A stretch of 64,000 bases of DNA from Pseudoalteromonas luteoviolacea (lineage in GTDB: Bacteria; Pseudomonadota; Gammaproteobacteria; Enterobacterales; Alteromonadaceae): assembly GCF_001750165.1 (NCBI RefSeq), contig NZ_CP015412.1:496001-560000 (forward strand). Reading direction: 5' to 3'. Below the pieces are notes generated by a model that saw only the letters and a program-made list of their open reading frames with translations, did not search any database and was not told the origin of the DNA. Below, piece by piece: positions 55,847-64,000 of the stretch. A program made the position numbers and the translations under genes. How positions within the stretch are numbered: position 1 is the first letter of the stretch; each line of letters starts with the position of its first letter.

Positions 55847-56796
55847 TGACATTGCCTTTTTTTAAGCAATGGGTCGAAAAAATTATAACCAAAAAGCATA
55901 GTGCGAACAGTATTACACTTGCCCACAATAATATTTACGTTGTGCCCTCTTTACGGGGGCTGTATTTTCTTATTTTTGCACTTTTAAACTTTGTTATAGG
56001 TATTAATTATCAGAATAACCTGATCCTTGGCGTGTCATATTTAATGCTAATGCTACAAATTTCCTCACTGTTTTATGGCTATTTTAACTTGCATGGCGTC
56101 AAACTTGAGCTTTTAGATATACGAAATAACTTTTGCGGTAACCATAACGAAGCAAAATTTCGAGTTTCCTCTAAAAAAAATGTTATTTCTTTATCTGTGT
56201 CTAGTGCCGAATATGACAGTGATGGATTGACTGATAGCAACATATTTGAGTCAACTTCTGGGCAGATTGCCACCCTTTATTTGCAGCAAAGGGGGAAGTA
56301 TCAAGGGGGAAAATTTAAAATCCACAGCTGTTACCCTTTTGGCTTGGTTAATGTTTGGAGCTATCTAGTTAGCGACAAAACATTTTATGTTTACCCTACG
56401 CCACAAAAATGTCCACTAGATTTACATGAAGCACAAGACTTAGGTGAAGAAGCCGAGTTATTGGCAAAAAGATCAGACAGTTTAGATGAGTTTTCAGGCC
56501 TTAAGCCGTATCAAAAAGGCATGAATAGAAATCGTATTTCATGGCGTCATTTTGCCAAGAATCATGAGCTTTTAGTGAAGGACTACACTGGGGGCAACCA
56601 CGGTATTAGCTTAACGTTAGATTACAGCCTAGTTGAAGGTACTAAAGAGACTCGCCTATCCAAGTTATGTTACCAGGTGCTTGAAGCTGATCGGTTAGGG
56701 CATGAGTTCGCTTTGAAGTTGCCGGGGTTTCTCATCCAAGCCAGTAATGGCGAAAAACATGTACACGCGTGTTTGGAGAGTTTAAGTGAATGTTAG
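55846..56796 (+). CDS. DUF58 membrane protein
   Basis: 316 residues. Two N-terminal helices (about 33-70), then a periplasmic or cytoplasmic strand region and the DUF58 signature SDSLDEFSGLKPYQKG, NRISWRHFAKN. No MIDAS motif, in contrast to the DUF58 protein at 45820. Its ATG shares one base with the MoxR stop, so the pair is co-translated. Confidence 0.9.
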   Translation: MTLPFFKQWVEKIITKKHSANSITLAHNNIYVVPSLRGLYFLIFALLNFVIGINYQNNLILGVSYLMLMLQISSLFYGYFNLHGVKLELLDIRNNFCGNHNEAKFRVSSKKNVISLSVSSAEYDSDGLTDSNIFESTSGQIATLYLQQRGKYQGGKFKIHSCYPFGLVNVWSYLVSDKTFYVYPTPQKCPLDLHEAQDLGEEAELLAKRSDSLDEFSGLKPYQKGMNRNRISWRHFAKNHELLVKDYTGGNHGISLTLDYSLVEGTKETRLSKLCYQVLEADRLGHEFALKLPGFLIQASNGEKHVHACLESLSEC

Positions 56797-58738
56797 TGAG
56801 TTAATAGCAAAAAATACGCTCATTACGTCACTTGTTTATTGTGTCGTTTCACTACTGTTGTTCCAAAGTTTGGGCTATGTTTTTTGTGTTTCCATTTTAT
56901 TGATATGTATCTTTAAAATAAGCGTGTCGACTGGTGCGGTGAAAAAGCCGTCAAATATCATCGTGAATTTACTTGCAATCACCGTCATCGTTGTGGTGTT
57001 CCTATCTCTTGGATTTCAAAAAACCATTGAAATGTTTGTCGCAATGTTATTGGGTGCCTGTTCACTGAAAATGCTCAAGGTTTCTACCAAGCAACAGGCT
57101 CAAAGCGTATATCTATTGAATTTTTTTACGTACCCCTGCTTCTATCTGTTCTCACAAAACATTCTATCTTTTTTATTTGTCGCAGCACTTTTATTACTTA
57201 ATTTGTCACAGTTATTTAGTGTGACTCATCATATGCCAATCAAGCAGTCGATAAACAACTCTGTTAGAAAGTTTATATTTAGTTTGCCGCTTGCTGTCGT
57301 GATGGTTGTTTTAGTACCGAAACTGCCTCCTTTTTGGCAGTTACCTAACGCTAAAAACGCGGCTACAGGGTTATCTGAAGATGTAGATCCATTTCAAATA
57401 TCCGATTTATCTCGTTCTTCTGAGCTTGCATTTAGAGCGTTACTCCCTGAGTCTAGTGGTTTTCAACCCCCTTTTTATTGGCGAGCAATTATTCACGATA
57501 GCTTTGATGGAAAAAGATGGGGGATGTCTAATTTACAAGCTAGACCACTAGTGAAAACATACGAACCCGTTGGGCCCGCAACCTACTCAGTCATATCTAA
57601 CCCCTCTAATACGCGTTGGCTTTACACGCTCGGCGCAGGTCTTCCTGCCAGTAATGGCACAAGGGTTAACTACTTCGGCATACTGTATCAAAGGAACTTG
57701 AGCAACAAGCCTATGCAGTATGAAGTCTCGCCAATCAAGTTAGATGATGCGAGGATTTCTCAGTGGGAGTTTAATTTAAACACGCGCTTGCCCAGCGGTA
57801 TTAACCCCAAAGCAGTTGCCTTGGCGAAACAGCTCAATCAATCAGCCGCTTCAACAGAAACGTTTATTATTAATATGAAGGCGTTTTTCTTAGCACAAAG
57901 TTTTCAATATAGTTTGTCTCCGCCTAGCATAAACTCCAATGACTCCATTGATGAATTTTTGTTTGAAACCCAAGAAGGTTTTTGTGGTCACTATGCTTCT
58001 TCAGCTGCATTTTTGATGCGGTCAGTGGGGATCCCGACGCGTCTTGTATCTGGATACTTGGGAGGAGAGTTTAATTATGAAAGCAATTACTATGCAGTTT
58101 ATCAATATGATGCTCACGCTTGGGTCGAGTATTACGTGCCACAATTAGGGTGGCAAAGGCTTGATCCAACGGCTTGGGTCTCTCCACAAAGAATATTAGG
58201 TTCTCTATCTGATATGGTAGAGTTAGAGCAAGAGTTTAATGATAACCTAGGCTTCAGTTTGCACGCTTTTGCTGACATCGCAGCTATAAATTGGCTGCGT
58301 TTAAAGTTAGAGCAAATCGATTTTCAATGGACTCGTTGGGTCTTGAATTTTGACGATAAAAAGCAGTCCTCTTTGCTTGAAATGCTTTTTGGTCAAAAAA
58401 ATAAACTTTTACCAGCATTGAGCGTTGTTGGGTTGTTGATCATCGTTTTTGGTCTTTGGTTTATATACATTAATGTTAGATCAAAGTTTCGAGAGCCAAA
58501 AGAAGTCAGAATTTATAATCACTTGATGATGTTGAGTGATGAAAAATCTGATAAATTAACACCAAAGCAGATCTGTGATCGTCTAAAGATACAATGGCCC
58601 AGTGCGGCTGATGAGCTTACTGAATTTTATGGGTTGTTTGAAAGTGCTCGTTATGACGCACAACCACTTTCTGCTCGTCAGTATCGAAGGCTTTCTCATC
58701 TTAATAAACAAATAATAAAAAAGGCAAAAATAAAATAA
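56786..58738 (+). CDS. tgpA: TgpA-like transglutaminase membrane protein
   Basis: 650 residues. About six N-terminal helices (10-195), a DUF3488-type periplasmic part, and a transglutaminase core: catalytic Cys in EGFCGHYASSAAFLMRSVG (about 394), His in YDAHAWVEYY, Asp in RLDPTAWV. A last helix (about 550) and a DUF4129-like C-terminal part complete it. In Pseudomonas aeruginosa the TgpA transglutaminase is essential and associated with the envelope. It overlaps the DUF58 gene by 11 bases; start is GTG with GGAGAG upstream. The symbol is by similarity of arrangement. Confidence 0.88.
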   Translation: MNVSELIAKNTLITSLVYCVVSLLLFQSLGYVFCVSILLICIFKISVSTGAVKKPSNIIVNLLAITVIVVVFLSLGFQKTIEMFVAMLLGACSLKMLKVSTKQQAQSVYLLNFFTYPCFYLFSQNILSFLFVAALLLLNLSQLFSVTHHMPIKQSINNSVRKFIFSLPLAVVMVVLVPKLPPFWQLPNAKNAATGLSEDVDPFQISDLSRSSELAFRALLPESSGFQPPFYWRAIIHDSFDGKRWGMSNLQARPLVKTYEPVGPATYSVISNPSNTRWLYTLGAGLPASNGTRVNYFGILYQRNLSNKPMQYEVSPIKLDDARISQWEFNLNTRLPSGINPKAVALAKQLNQSAASTETFIINMKAFFLAQSFQYSLSPPSINSNDSIDEFLFETQEGFCGHYASSAAFLMRSVGIPTRLVSGYLGGEFNYESNYYAVYQYDAHAWVEYYVPQLGWQRLDPTAWVSPQRILGSLSDMVELEQEFNDNLGFSLHAFADIAAINWLRLKLEQIDFQWTRWVLNFDDKKQSSLLEMLFGQKNKLLPALSVVGLLIIVFGLWFIYINVRSKFREPKEVRIYNHLMMLSDEKSDKLTPKQICDRLKIQWPSAADELTEFYGLFESARYDAQPLSARQYRRLSHLNKQIIKKAKIK

Positions 58739-58739
58739 T

Positions 58740-60062
58740 ATGAATGCAGTACTTATTGGGGTCATTTTAATGCTTGGCCTCTCACTATTTCGGGTTAACG
58801 TAATAGTGGCTATGACAATCAGTGCATTAGTTGCAGGCTTAACCGCTGGTTTAGGGCTTGAAAATACATTAAATGTTTTTAACAACGGCTTGTCTGGCGG
58901 CGCAGAAATTGCGCTGAGCTATGCAATGTTAGGTGCTTTTGCGGTCGCAATATCTAAATCAGGTTTGACCTTAATTCTTGCAAATAAGTTACTAAGTTTG
59001 GTCAACAGTAAAAATAAGGACTCAGCTTCATATCTCAGTATGCTTATTTTGTTGGTGATTATGTGTTGTGCAATAGCATCTCAAAATCTCGTGCCAGTGC
59101 ATATTGCATTCATACCTATATTGATCCCTCCTCTTATTGTGATTTTTAATAAACTCAAAATGGACAGACGTGCCATTGCGTGTGTTTTGACGTTTGGTCT
59201 TGCCACTTCATACATGGTCTTGCCTTATGGCTTTGGTGGCATTTATCTATATTCGATTTTGCATAAAAACTTAACTGACAATGGTCTTGAGATCATTAAC
59301 ACAGATGTACCTTATGCAATGATAATTCCTGCAGTCGGGATGTTGATAGGCTTACTAATTGCCGTGTTTTTCAGTTATCGCAAGCCCAGAGAATATCAAT
59401 CAAGCGAAATGACATCAGAGCGAAGCGATTTGGTTGTAGAAGATCAACATAAGGTACTTGTTGCTGGTGGCATCGCGGTAGTGTGTTCACTGTTGGCGCA
59501 AAATGTGAGTGGTTCAATGATTTTGGGCGGACTTGTCGGTGTTATGATGTTTGCTTTGTTTGGTTTGATTAAATGGGAACAAAACTCAGATATCTTTACC
59601 AAAGGTGTGGCCATGATGGCCATGATTGGTTTCATTATGATTTCAGCACAAGGCTTCGCTTCGGTGATGAAAGAAACCGGTGATGTTGCTTCTTTAGTTC
59701 AAACTTGTGCCAATTTAATTGGAGATAGTAAACCCATCGCGGCGGCGGTTATTTTGCTTGTTGGATTGCTCATAACAATGGGGATAGGTAGTTCATTTTC
59801 AACAGTGCCAATCATAGCGACATTGTTTGTACCTCTTTCTTTAGAAGTGGGTTTCTCTGCCATGGCAACTGTTGCTCTTGTTGGTACCGCGGGGGCATTA
59901 GGTGACGCCGGTTCACCTGCGTCAGATTCAACGCTGGGTCCTACATCTGGGTTAAATACAGATGGTCAGCACGATCATATTTGGGACTCAGTTGTTCCAA
60001 CTTTCATACATTTTAATATTCCTCTACTTATCTTTGGCTGGATTGCAGCCATGGTTTTGTAA
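58740..60062 (+). CDS. Na+/H+ antiporter-family membrane transporter (YuiF-like)
   Basis: 440 residues, about 11-12 helices. N-terminal NAVLIGVILMLGLSLFRVNV and the AGALGDAGSPASDSTLGPTSGLN stretch (read in part) resemble the YuiF/NhaC-like group, annotated as Na+/H+ antiporter family and possibly amino-acid transporters. It begins two bases after the TgpA stop, which suggests read-through from that operon; a strong terminator follows. Confidence 0.85.
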   Translation: MNAVLIGVILMLGLSLFRVNVIVAMTISALVAGLTAGLGLENTLNVFNNGLSGGAEIALSYAMLGAFAVAISKSGLTLILANKLLSLVNSKNKDSASYLSMLILLVIMCCAIASQNLVPVHIAFIPILIPPLIVIFNKLKMDRRAIACVLTFGLATSYMVLPYGFGGIYLYSILHKNLTDNGLEIINTDVPYAMIIPAVGMLIGLLIAVFFSYRKPREYQSSEMTSERSDLVVEDQHKVLVAGGIAVVCSLLAQNVSGSMILGGLVGVMMFALFGLIKWEQNSDIFTKGVAMMAMIGFIMISAQGFASVMKETGDVASLVQTCANLIGDSKPIAAAVILLVGLLITMGIGSSFSTVPIIATLFVPLSLEVGFSAMATVALVGTAGALGDAGSPASDSTLGPTSGLNTDGQHDHIWDSVVPTFIHFNIPLLIFGWIAAMVL

Positions 60063-60066
60063 AAAT

Positions 60067-60091
60067 AAATTGGGGCTTTTAGCCCCAATTT
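60067..60091. terminator. Rho-independent terminator after the transporter
   Basis: 11-bp stem AAATTGGGGCT / AGCCCCAATTT with a TTT loop. T-run short, so partly dependent on stem strength. Confidence 0.75.
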
Positions 60092-60256
60092 ATCGTCGAC
60101 ACGGTTTATTTTCATAAATATTGCTGATTTTCAATTTGCGTATCAAAATGAGAATATAAAGTCATTTTTAAATATTTAAATAAGTATAATCAACCACTTA
60201 TCAATTGGTCTACAAACTGCAGACGTTCTTACAACAACAAATGTGAGGATGAAGAT

Positions 60257-61126
60257 ATGAATGTAGTGTTCATTGGGGCCGGACAAGAAATGCTTGATTT
60301 AATGAAGTCGCTCAAACCCCTATGCCAACGATTAAGTGCCATATGTGCGACCGCAGAACCCAGTTTTGATATTGACAATAAATGTGCTCTGCTTTCCTAT
60401 TCGCAACTTGAAATTTTACAAAGCATGAGCCTGGCGTTGAACTCATGTAAAGAGCAGGAGCAAACGAGTCATATCGCTAATTTAGAGCTTCTGGCGTTGT
60501 TATGCCATACGCCAACTGAAGCGATGACCGTGTTTAACCAATCCCTTAATACCGCTAACAATGTATTACCCATGTCTGACTTTGCAACTGACCTAATTGC
60601 GATTACTTATGGCGGAGAAACGGTTATAGGCTCAAAAAATATTAATAATTTAACTGCATTACCAAAAGAAGTATTTCTTTCTAAGGACGTGAATACATCC
60701 TTAGATGCTGTATCTGTTATCGAAGATGCTGATTTGATTATTTTTGGCCCCTGCAATCCAATCACAGATTTAATGCCACTACTGTTGATTCAAGATATCA
60801 GGAGAGCGCTTTTAGAAACGTCTGCAAGCCGTTTATTGATTGATATGCCGAACTCTACCAGTACACTTGTAAATAGCTGTACGTCATCAGAATATCTGCA
60901 CTGGATGAAATGCCAAATTGGTTATCAGTTTTTTGATGTGACCATATCGAATCAGTTTTCTGATATTGTAAAATATCACTATCAAGAAAGTATGTCAGTG
61001 AGCCCTGACGATGCCTTGCATAATAAGACATTGGGTATGATGAGCGCACTTGTTGATGTACCAAGTGCTATGTCTGTCGAAGCAATGGTCAATTTACAGT
61101 TAAGTATTGCGCCGGCCAGATATTGA
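60257..61126 (+). CDS. CofD/YvcK-like protein, diverged
   Basis: 289 residues. Starts NVVFIGAGQEMLDLMKSLKPL, like the GGTG-type loop of the CofD/YvcK fold but with GAGQ in place of GGTG. Then LLALLCHTPTEAMTVFNQSL and the characteristic DADLIIFGPCNPITDLMPLLLIQDI, which mirrors the ADLIVLGPGSLYTSIIPNLLV segment of YvcK proteins. YvcK binds UDP-sugars and controls cell envelope carbon flow; CofD makes F420. The changed nucleotide loop means the role may differ. GAGG and GAAG precede the ATG. Confidence 0.7.
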   Translation: MNVVFIGAGQEMLDLMKSLKPLCQRLSAICATAEPSFDIDNKCALLSYSQLEILQSMSLALNSCKEQEQTSHIANLELLALLCHTPTEAMTVFNQSLNTANNVLPMSDFATDLIAITYGGETVIGSKNINNLTALPKEVFLSKDVNTSLDAVSVIEDADLIIFGPCNPITDLMPLLLIQDIRRALLETSASRLLIDMPNSTSTLVNSCTSSEYLHWMKCQIGYQFFDVTISNQFSDIVKYHYQESMSVSPDDALHNKTLGMMSALVDVPSAMSVEAMVNLQLSIAPARY

Positions 61127-61136
61127 CATACGTGTT

Positions 61137-62129
61137 TTAGTGGTTGTTAATACATGACATTGCGGTACTTTGCTCACAGTAATGGAAATCGAGGTAGAAT
61201 GAATCCGTATTTGGCTTTTTACCTGTTTTAACGTAATGATATAGAAGCTCTGTGCTTTTCATACCCATTTGATAGGGCTTCTGACCAATATTAACGGTAG
61301 ATAATCCGAGTGCGAGTGCTTTAAGCTGAATGTTTTCTGTATCAGCGGATATGATTTTAATTTTTTGTGATGCAATATCGCCTTTGTATTTACTCAGCGA
61401 TGGAATGTAGTCTTCACTGAATTGAGCAAAACCTGCCACAGCGATAAAAATAGGTGGCGTTTTGTAGTTTAAAATTGTGATCAATTGGTTTAGCGCTTCA
61501 TCACGTTTACCTAGGGTATATAGTGGGCACCTTTCGTATTCTATCCACCCAGATTGCCCATTCAATTTTTTAGTACCATTTCCTGACAGCGCAAACCTCA
61601 CCCCTTCTATTCTTTTATTCAAATTTGGGGTGGTGTAGTGGCCTGACTGTATACAGATAGGTTGTGGGTTTTGGCTTTTATACTTTTTTGCAGCTTCGCC
61701 AAGCGCTACCCCAAAGTCGAAGTTGTTTGTGCCAACATAGGCCATACGAAATTCACGTTGTTGTTTGATTAAATCTGAGTCGAATGTCACCACTGGGATC
61801 CCTTTTTGTTTTGCATACTGCAAGGCCCCATTTACAAGGTGATTCGAATCAGTTGTTGATATTAAAAGTCCGTCGATCCCTTTATCAATATACTCTTTAA
61901 CGATGAGCACTTGTGTGCGTACATCCTGATAGTCATCAGCTCCATCATATACACACGTTAGATCACTTTTGCTGCGAGCAAACTCTTTACAGCCAGTATA
62001 AGCTTGCTGATAAAAACTGTCGTTTTGTGTTTTGCCGATTAAGGCAAATGTAAACTGTGCAAATGCACATGGGCTTAATAAAGCCAGCCCCAAAATTGTA
62101 TAGTATGTAATACGTTTCACATCAGCCAC
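61137..62129 (-). CDS. Periplasmic sugar-binding-like protein, orphan
   Basis: About 330 residues from GTG at 62129, with AAGGA about 9 bases upstream and a proper signal peptide (KRITYYTILGLALLSPCAFA); a GTG at 62165 would add 12 residues and lacks a site. The fold is periplasmic binding protein type 1 (ribose/galactose-binding class): FTFALIGKTQNDSFYQQAYTG, GIDGLLISTTDSNHL and VVTFDSDL. No ABC permease or ATPase follows, so it may serve a sensor (as TorT-like proteins do) or a transporter elsewhere. Converges on the YvcK-like gene. Confidence 0.8.
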   Translation of the reverse strand: MADVKRITYYTILGLALLSPCAFAQFTFALIGKTQNDSFYQQAYTGCKEFARSKSDLTCVYDGADDYQDVRTQVLIVKEYIDKGIDGLLISTTDSNHLVNGALQYAKQKGIPVVTFDSDLIKQQREFRMAYVGTNNFDFGVALGEAAKKYKSQNPQPICIQSGHYTTPNLNKRIEGVRFALSGNGTKKLNGQSGWIEYERCPLYTLGKRDEALNQLITILNYKTPPIFIAVAGFAQFSEDYIPSLSKYKGDIASQKIKIISADTENIQLKALALGLSTVNIGQKPYQMGMKSTELLYHYVKTGKKPNTDSFYLDFHYCEQSTAMSCINNH

Positions 62130-62256
62130 TAATTCTAAGTCCTTGACTAATTTATGATATGTCACTTTAAGTTTTAGAGTGTAACGTGTTTTTATGTGAT
62201 AGCAATGAATTAGATCATGTATCTTAAATGTACTGATATACTATTTTATACATGAC

Positions 62257-62931
62257 TTAATGTTCAGCTTTTACTTTTTGATTACTGAGCGCTAGTTCTA
62301 GTATGGTGATATGGCGAGCGACTTTGGATGCGAGCAGTCGACTAAATGCACCGAAAAAATAAATAATCGGGATGATATATGCGATGGACAATACCCAGTC
62401 GAGTTCTATGTCACTGAGTTTATCTAGTGATATAAGCAGAGCGAGTATGCCGGGTGCAAAACCAATACGCTCTATTGACCCAACTAATAGTGCCGTTTTT
62501 TGTTCGAATATATGTTTTTGAGCTTTGACTTCGAGTAATACCAGTTCGAGTTGCTCTGTGTTTTGTGCCGATAGGAAGTTGATGTATCTCTTGTCTATTC
62601 TCTCGGTTTCTTGTGCATTGGAGTAAATGATGTTGAAGGGGTTTCTGAAATGCTGACTTATTTCTTTGCCTCTGACAATAAACAGCAGTGCCGGATGAGC
62701 AATAATCCCAAAGTAGCCTGATAACAGGAATATTAAAGAAGTGATTTTAAATACCTCTAATCGCGTTAACTGCCATATAAATGCGATAATGATGGCGAAT
62801 AGAATCAGCAACAAATAGAAGGCATACAGTTTAAACTCTAAATGTTTAGGTAACCTACTACCTTGTTTACATAAAATAGTCTCACGTCGGCTTAAGCCTT
62901 GTAATGCTCTATAAATCGAGTCTGACACCAC
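62257..62931 (-). CDS. Four-helix membrane protein of unknown function
   Basis: 224 residues. Hydrophobic segments at about 35-52, 58-80, 145-165 and 170-190 with a cytoplasmic, charged middle (about 85-140). Start GTG at 62931 with AGGAG 7 bases upstream. I do not recognise it. It lies 112 bases downstream of the glycosyltransferase gene on the same strand. Confidence 0.65.
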   Translation of the reverse strand: MVSDSIYRALQGLSRRETILCKQGSRLPKHLEFKLYAFYLLLILFAIIIAFIWQLTRLEVFKITSLIFLLSGYFGIIAHPALLFIVRGKEISQHFRNPFNIIYSNAQETERIDKRYINFLSAQNTEQLELVLLEVKAQKHIFEQKTALLVGSIERIGFAPGILALLISLDKLSDIELDWVLSIAYIIPIIYFFGAFSRLLASKVARHITILELALSNQKVKAEH

Positions 62932-63043
62932 CCTACTCCTTGTTATGTTTGTGCCACAATACGGCGGCTCGTGAAAAACCTAGCACCCGTAATATTAGGT
63001 ATAGAACAAAACTGGTATTTGCGTTGCAGTGCTTTGTAAAATT

Positions 63044-64000
63044 CTACAAAGCTTGGATCCATCTTGATAACGCCCTTGTTTGGTGTTTTACGTTAAAATT
63101 ATCCTCTGCATATTTTCGCGCATTTTTGCCAAGCAAATGTTGATGATAACTACTTAGTTGCGTAAATGCAGTCAGCATATTACACATGGCGTCGATGCTA
63201 TTTGGTGGACATTTCATACCTGTATTTGAACTTGTTATTTCTTTACACGCTGCAATATTCGAGGTTAATACAGGAATGCCGCAAGCCATTGCTTCTTTGA
63301 CGTATGTGATATTGTTGACGTGTCCTATGCTCGAATCCGAACAATATGGCGCAACCAAGGCGCTGTATTGTGGCAGCTTTTTCAATATCCACGAGCGTGG
63401 CTTGGCGCCCAAAAAGTGTACTCTTCGGTTGAGGCGCTTCCTAATTAACTCATTAACCAGTACTTTTTTCATTGGTCCATCGCCTACTATATCGAGATTA
63501 ACGTCGATACGTGTAGGTAAGTTAGCAAGCGCATTCAAAATTGTGGTAAGTCCGGACTCTTTTACAATATTACCTATAAATATAAGTCTGAGACTGGGTT
63601 TATTTCGCTCATAGGGTTTATATTTAGAAATGTCTAACCCCCTATTTAACACCAGTGGCTGTACGTGCTCAGGCAGTCTTTGACATTCAAGCTCCATAAG
63701 AGGTAAGTCACATTGTTCAAAGAGCTTAAACTGCTTTTTAGCCATTTTGCTTTGGCCTGTGACATTCCAAAAGCTAGAGAGCGATATGTTGTTGCACTTC
63801 GTACTGACAAGACTGACGAAGTAGTCATTTTGATTAAAACTACAGTGCAGGTGATCTATCTCTTTTTGTTCAAGAGCTTTGGACAATTTCGTGCCCTTTC
63901 CAATTAAATCAAAAAAATTTTGACCCTTGAATTGTTTCCAAATAGCGTAACTACGTCGAAGAAAACCAATGGTTGAACCTAAACCACTTGCTTCGACAAG
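63044..64000 (-). CDS. Glycosyltransferase family 4-type protein, 5' end outside the window
   Basis: The reading frame is open to the last base of the window, so the gene begins beyond 64000. At least 318 codons are visible; a family member has about 370-400. The part in view shows the tail of the acceptor domain, then the donor domain: SLRLIFIGNIVKESGLTTILNA, VDLDIVGDGPMKKVL (as LDIVGDGPMKKV), FLGAKPRSW, VAPYCSD and EAMACGIPVLTSN with the conserved Glu of the EX7E motif. It transfers sugar from an activated donor, probably in cell-surface polysaccharide making. The TTG at 63886 is only an internal codon of this frame. Confidence 0.85.
   Translation of the reverse strand, partial: LVEASGLGSTIGFLRRSYAIWKQFKGQNFFDLIGKGTKLSKALEQKEIDHLHCSFNQNDYFVSLVSTKCNNISLSSFWNVTGQSKMAKKQFKLFEQCDLPLMELECQRLPEHVQPLVLNRGLDISKYKPYERNKPSLRLIFIGNIVKESGLTTILNALANLPTRIDVNLDIVGDGPMKKVLVNELIRKRLNRRVHFLGAKPRSWILKKLPQYSALVAPYCSDSSIGHVNNITYVKEAMACGIPVLTSNIAACKEITSSNTGMKCPPNSIDAMCNMLTAFTQLSSYHQHLLGKNARKYAEDNFNVKHQTRALSRWIQAL

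Noticed and set aside
63713..63907. Forward-strand frame at the right end
   Set aside because: Antisense to the glycosyltransferase, whose frame is open to the window edge.

Overview
The window looks like chromosome of a marine gammaproteobacterium of the Alteromonadales, most like Pseudoalteromonas. This rests on recognising gene families, not on a search. The signs are a TonB energiser locus of the DUF3450-ExbB-ExbB-ExbD-TonB-TPR type, a large TonB-dependent receptor paired with a beta-helix-like lipoprotein, a mannose isomerase/fructokinase route with GH92, a FadD-Rnd neighbourhood, and AT-rich intergenic DNA. No rRNA, tRNA, insertion sequence, integrase or CRISPR array was seen.

Left part (1-9.6 kb): a lipoprotein hydrolase; a small reverse-strand gene for a double-glycine-leader, Cys-rich peptide; a DUF2867 protein with a coupled mini-ORF in front; alkaline phosphatase; a second hydrolase; FadD; RNase D; a metallo-beta-lactamase-fold lipoprotein; and a small membrane protein. 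At 9.6-16.5 kb lies a mannose/mannoside utilisation cluster: fructokinase and mannose isomerase-like enzyme on one strand, sugar permease, GH92 alpha-mannosidase and a secreted basic-secretory-protein-type metallopeptidase on the other. The same 12-bp LacI-type operator sits before the permease and before GH92. At 16.7-28.4 kb are a chemoreceptor, the TonB energiser operon, and the lipoprotein/TonB-dependent receptor pair that it probably powers. A candidate small RNA and asd, which has a strong MetJ box, follow to 30.2 kb.

Accessory part (30.2-53 kb): secreted proteins of unknown role flank a striking locus at 34.6-49.2 kb. It holds an FHA-HTH protein, a three-helix membrane protein with a coiled coil, two giant exported or membrane proteins (about 1230 and 1140 residues), a MoxR AAA+ ATPase with an unusual insert, a DUF58 protein with a vWA MIDAS motif, and a 774-residue partner. 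Spacing and overlaps tie the five genes from 37.3 to 49.2 kb into one operon. I know no named system with this content, and it is the best candidate here for an undescribed system. It is followed by a membrane protein with eighteen 24-bp tandem repeats and by a secreted ricin-lectin protein.

Right part (53.4-64 kb): a solute-binding-like protein; a second, conventional MoxR-DUF58-transglutaminase operon led by a lone receiver-domain protein; a Na+/H+ antiporter-family protein; a divergent CofD/YvcK-like protein; an orphan sugar-binding protein; a membrane protein; and a glycosyltransferase that runs off the window end.
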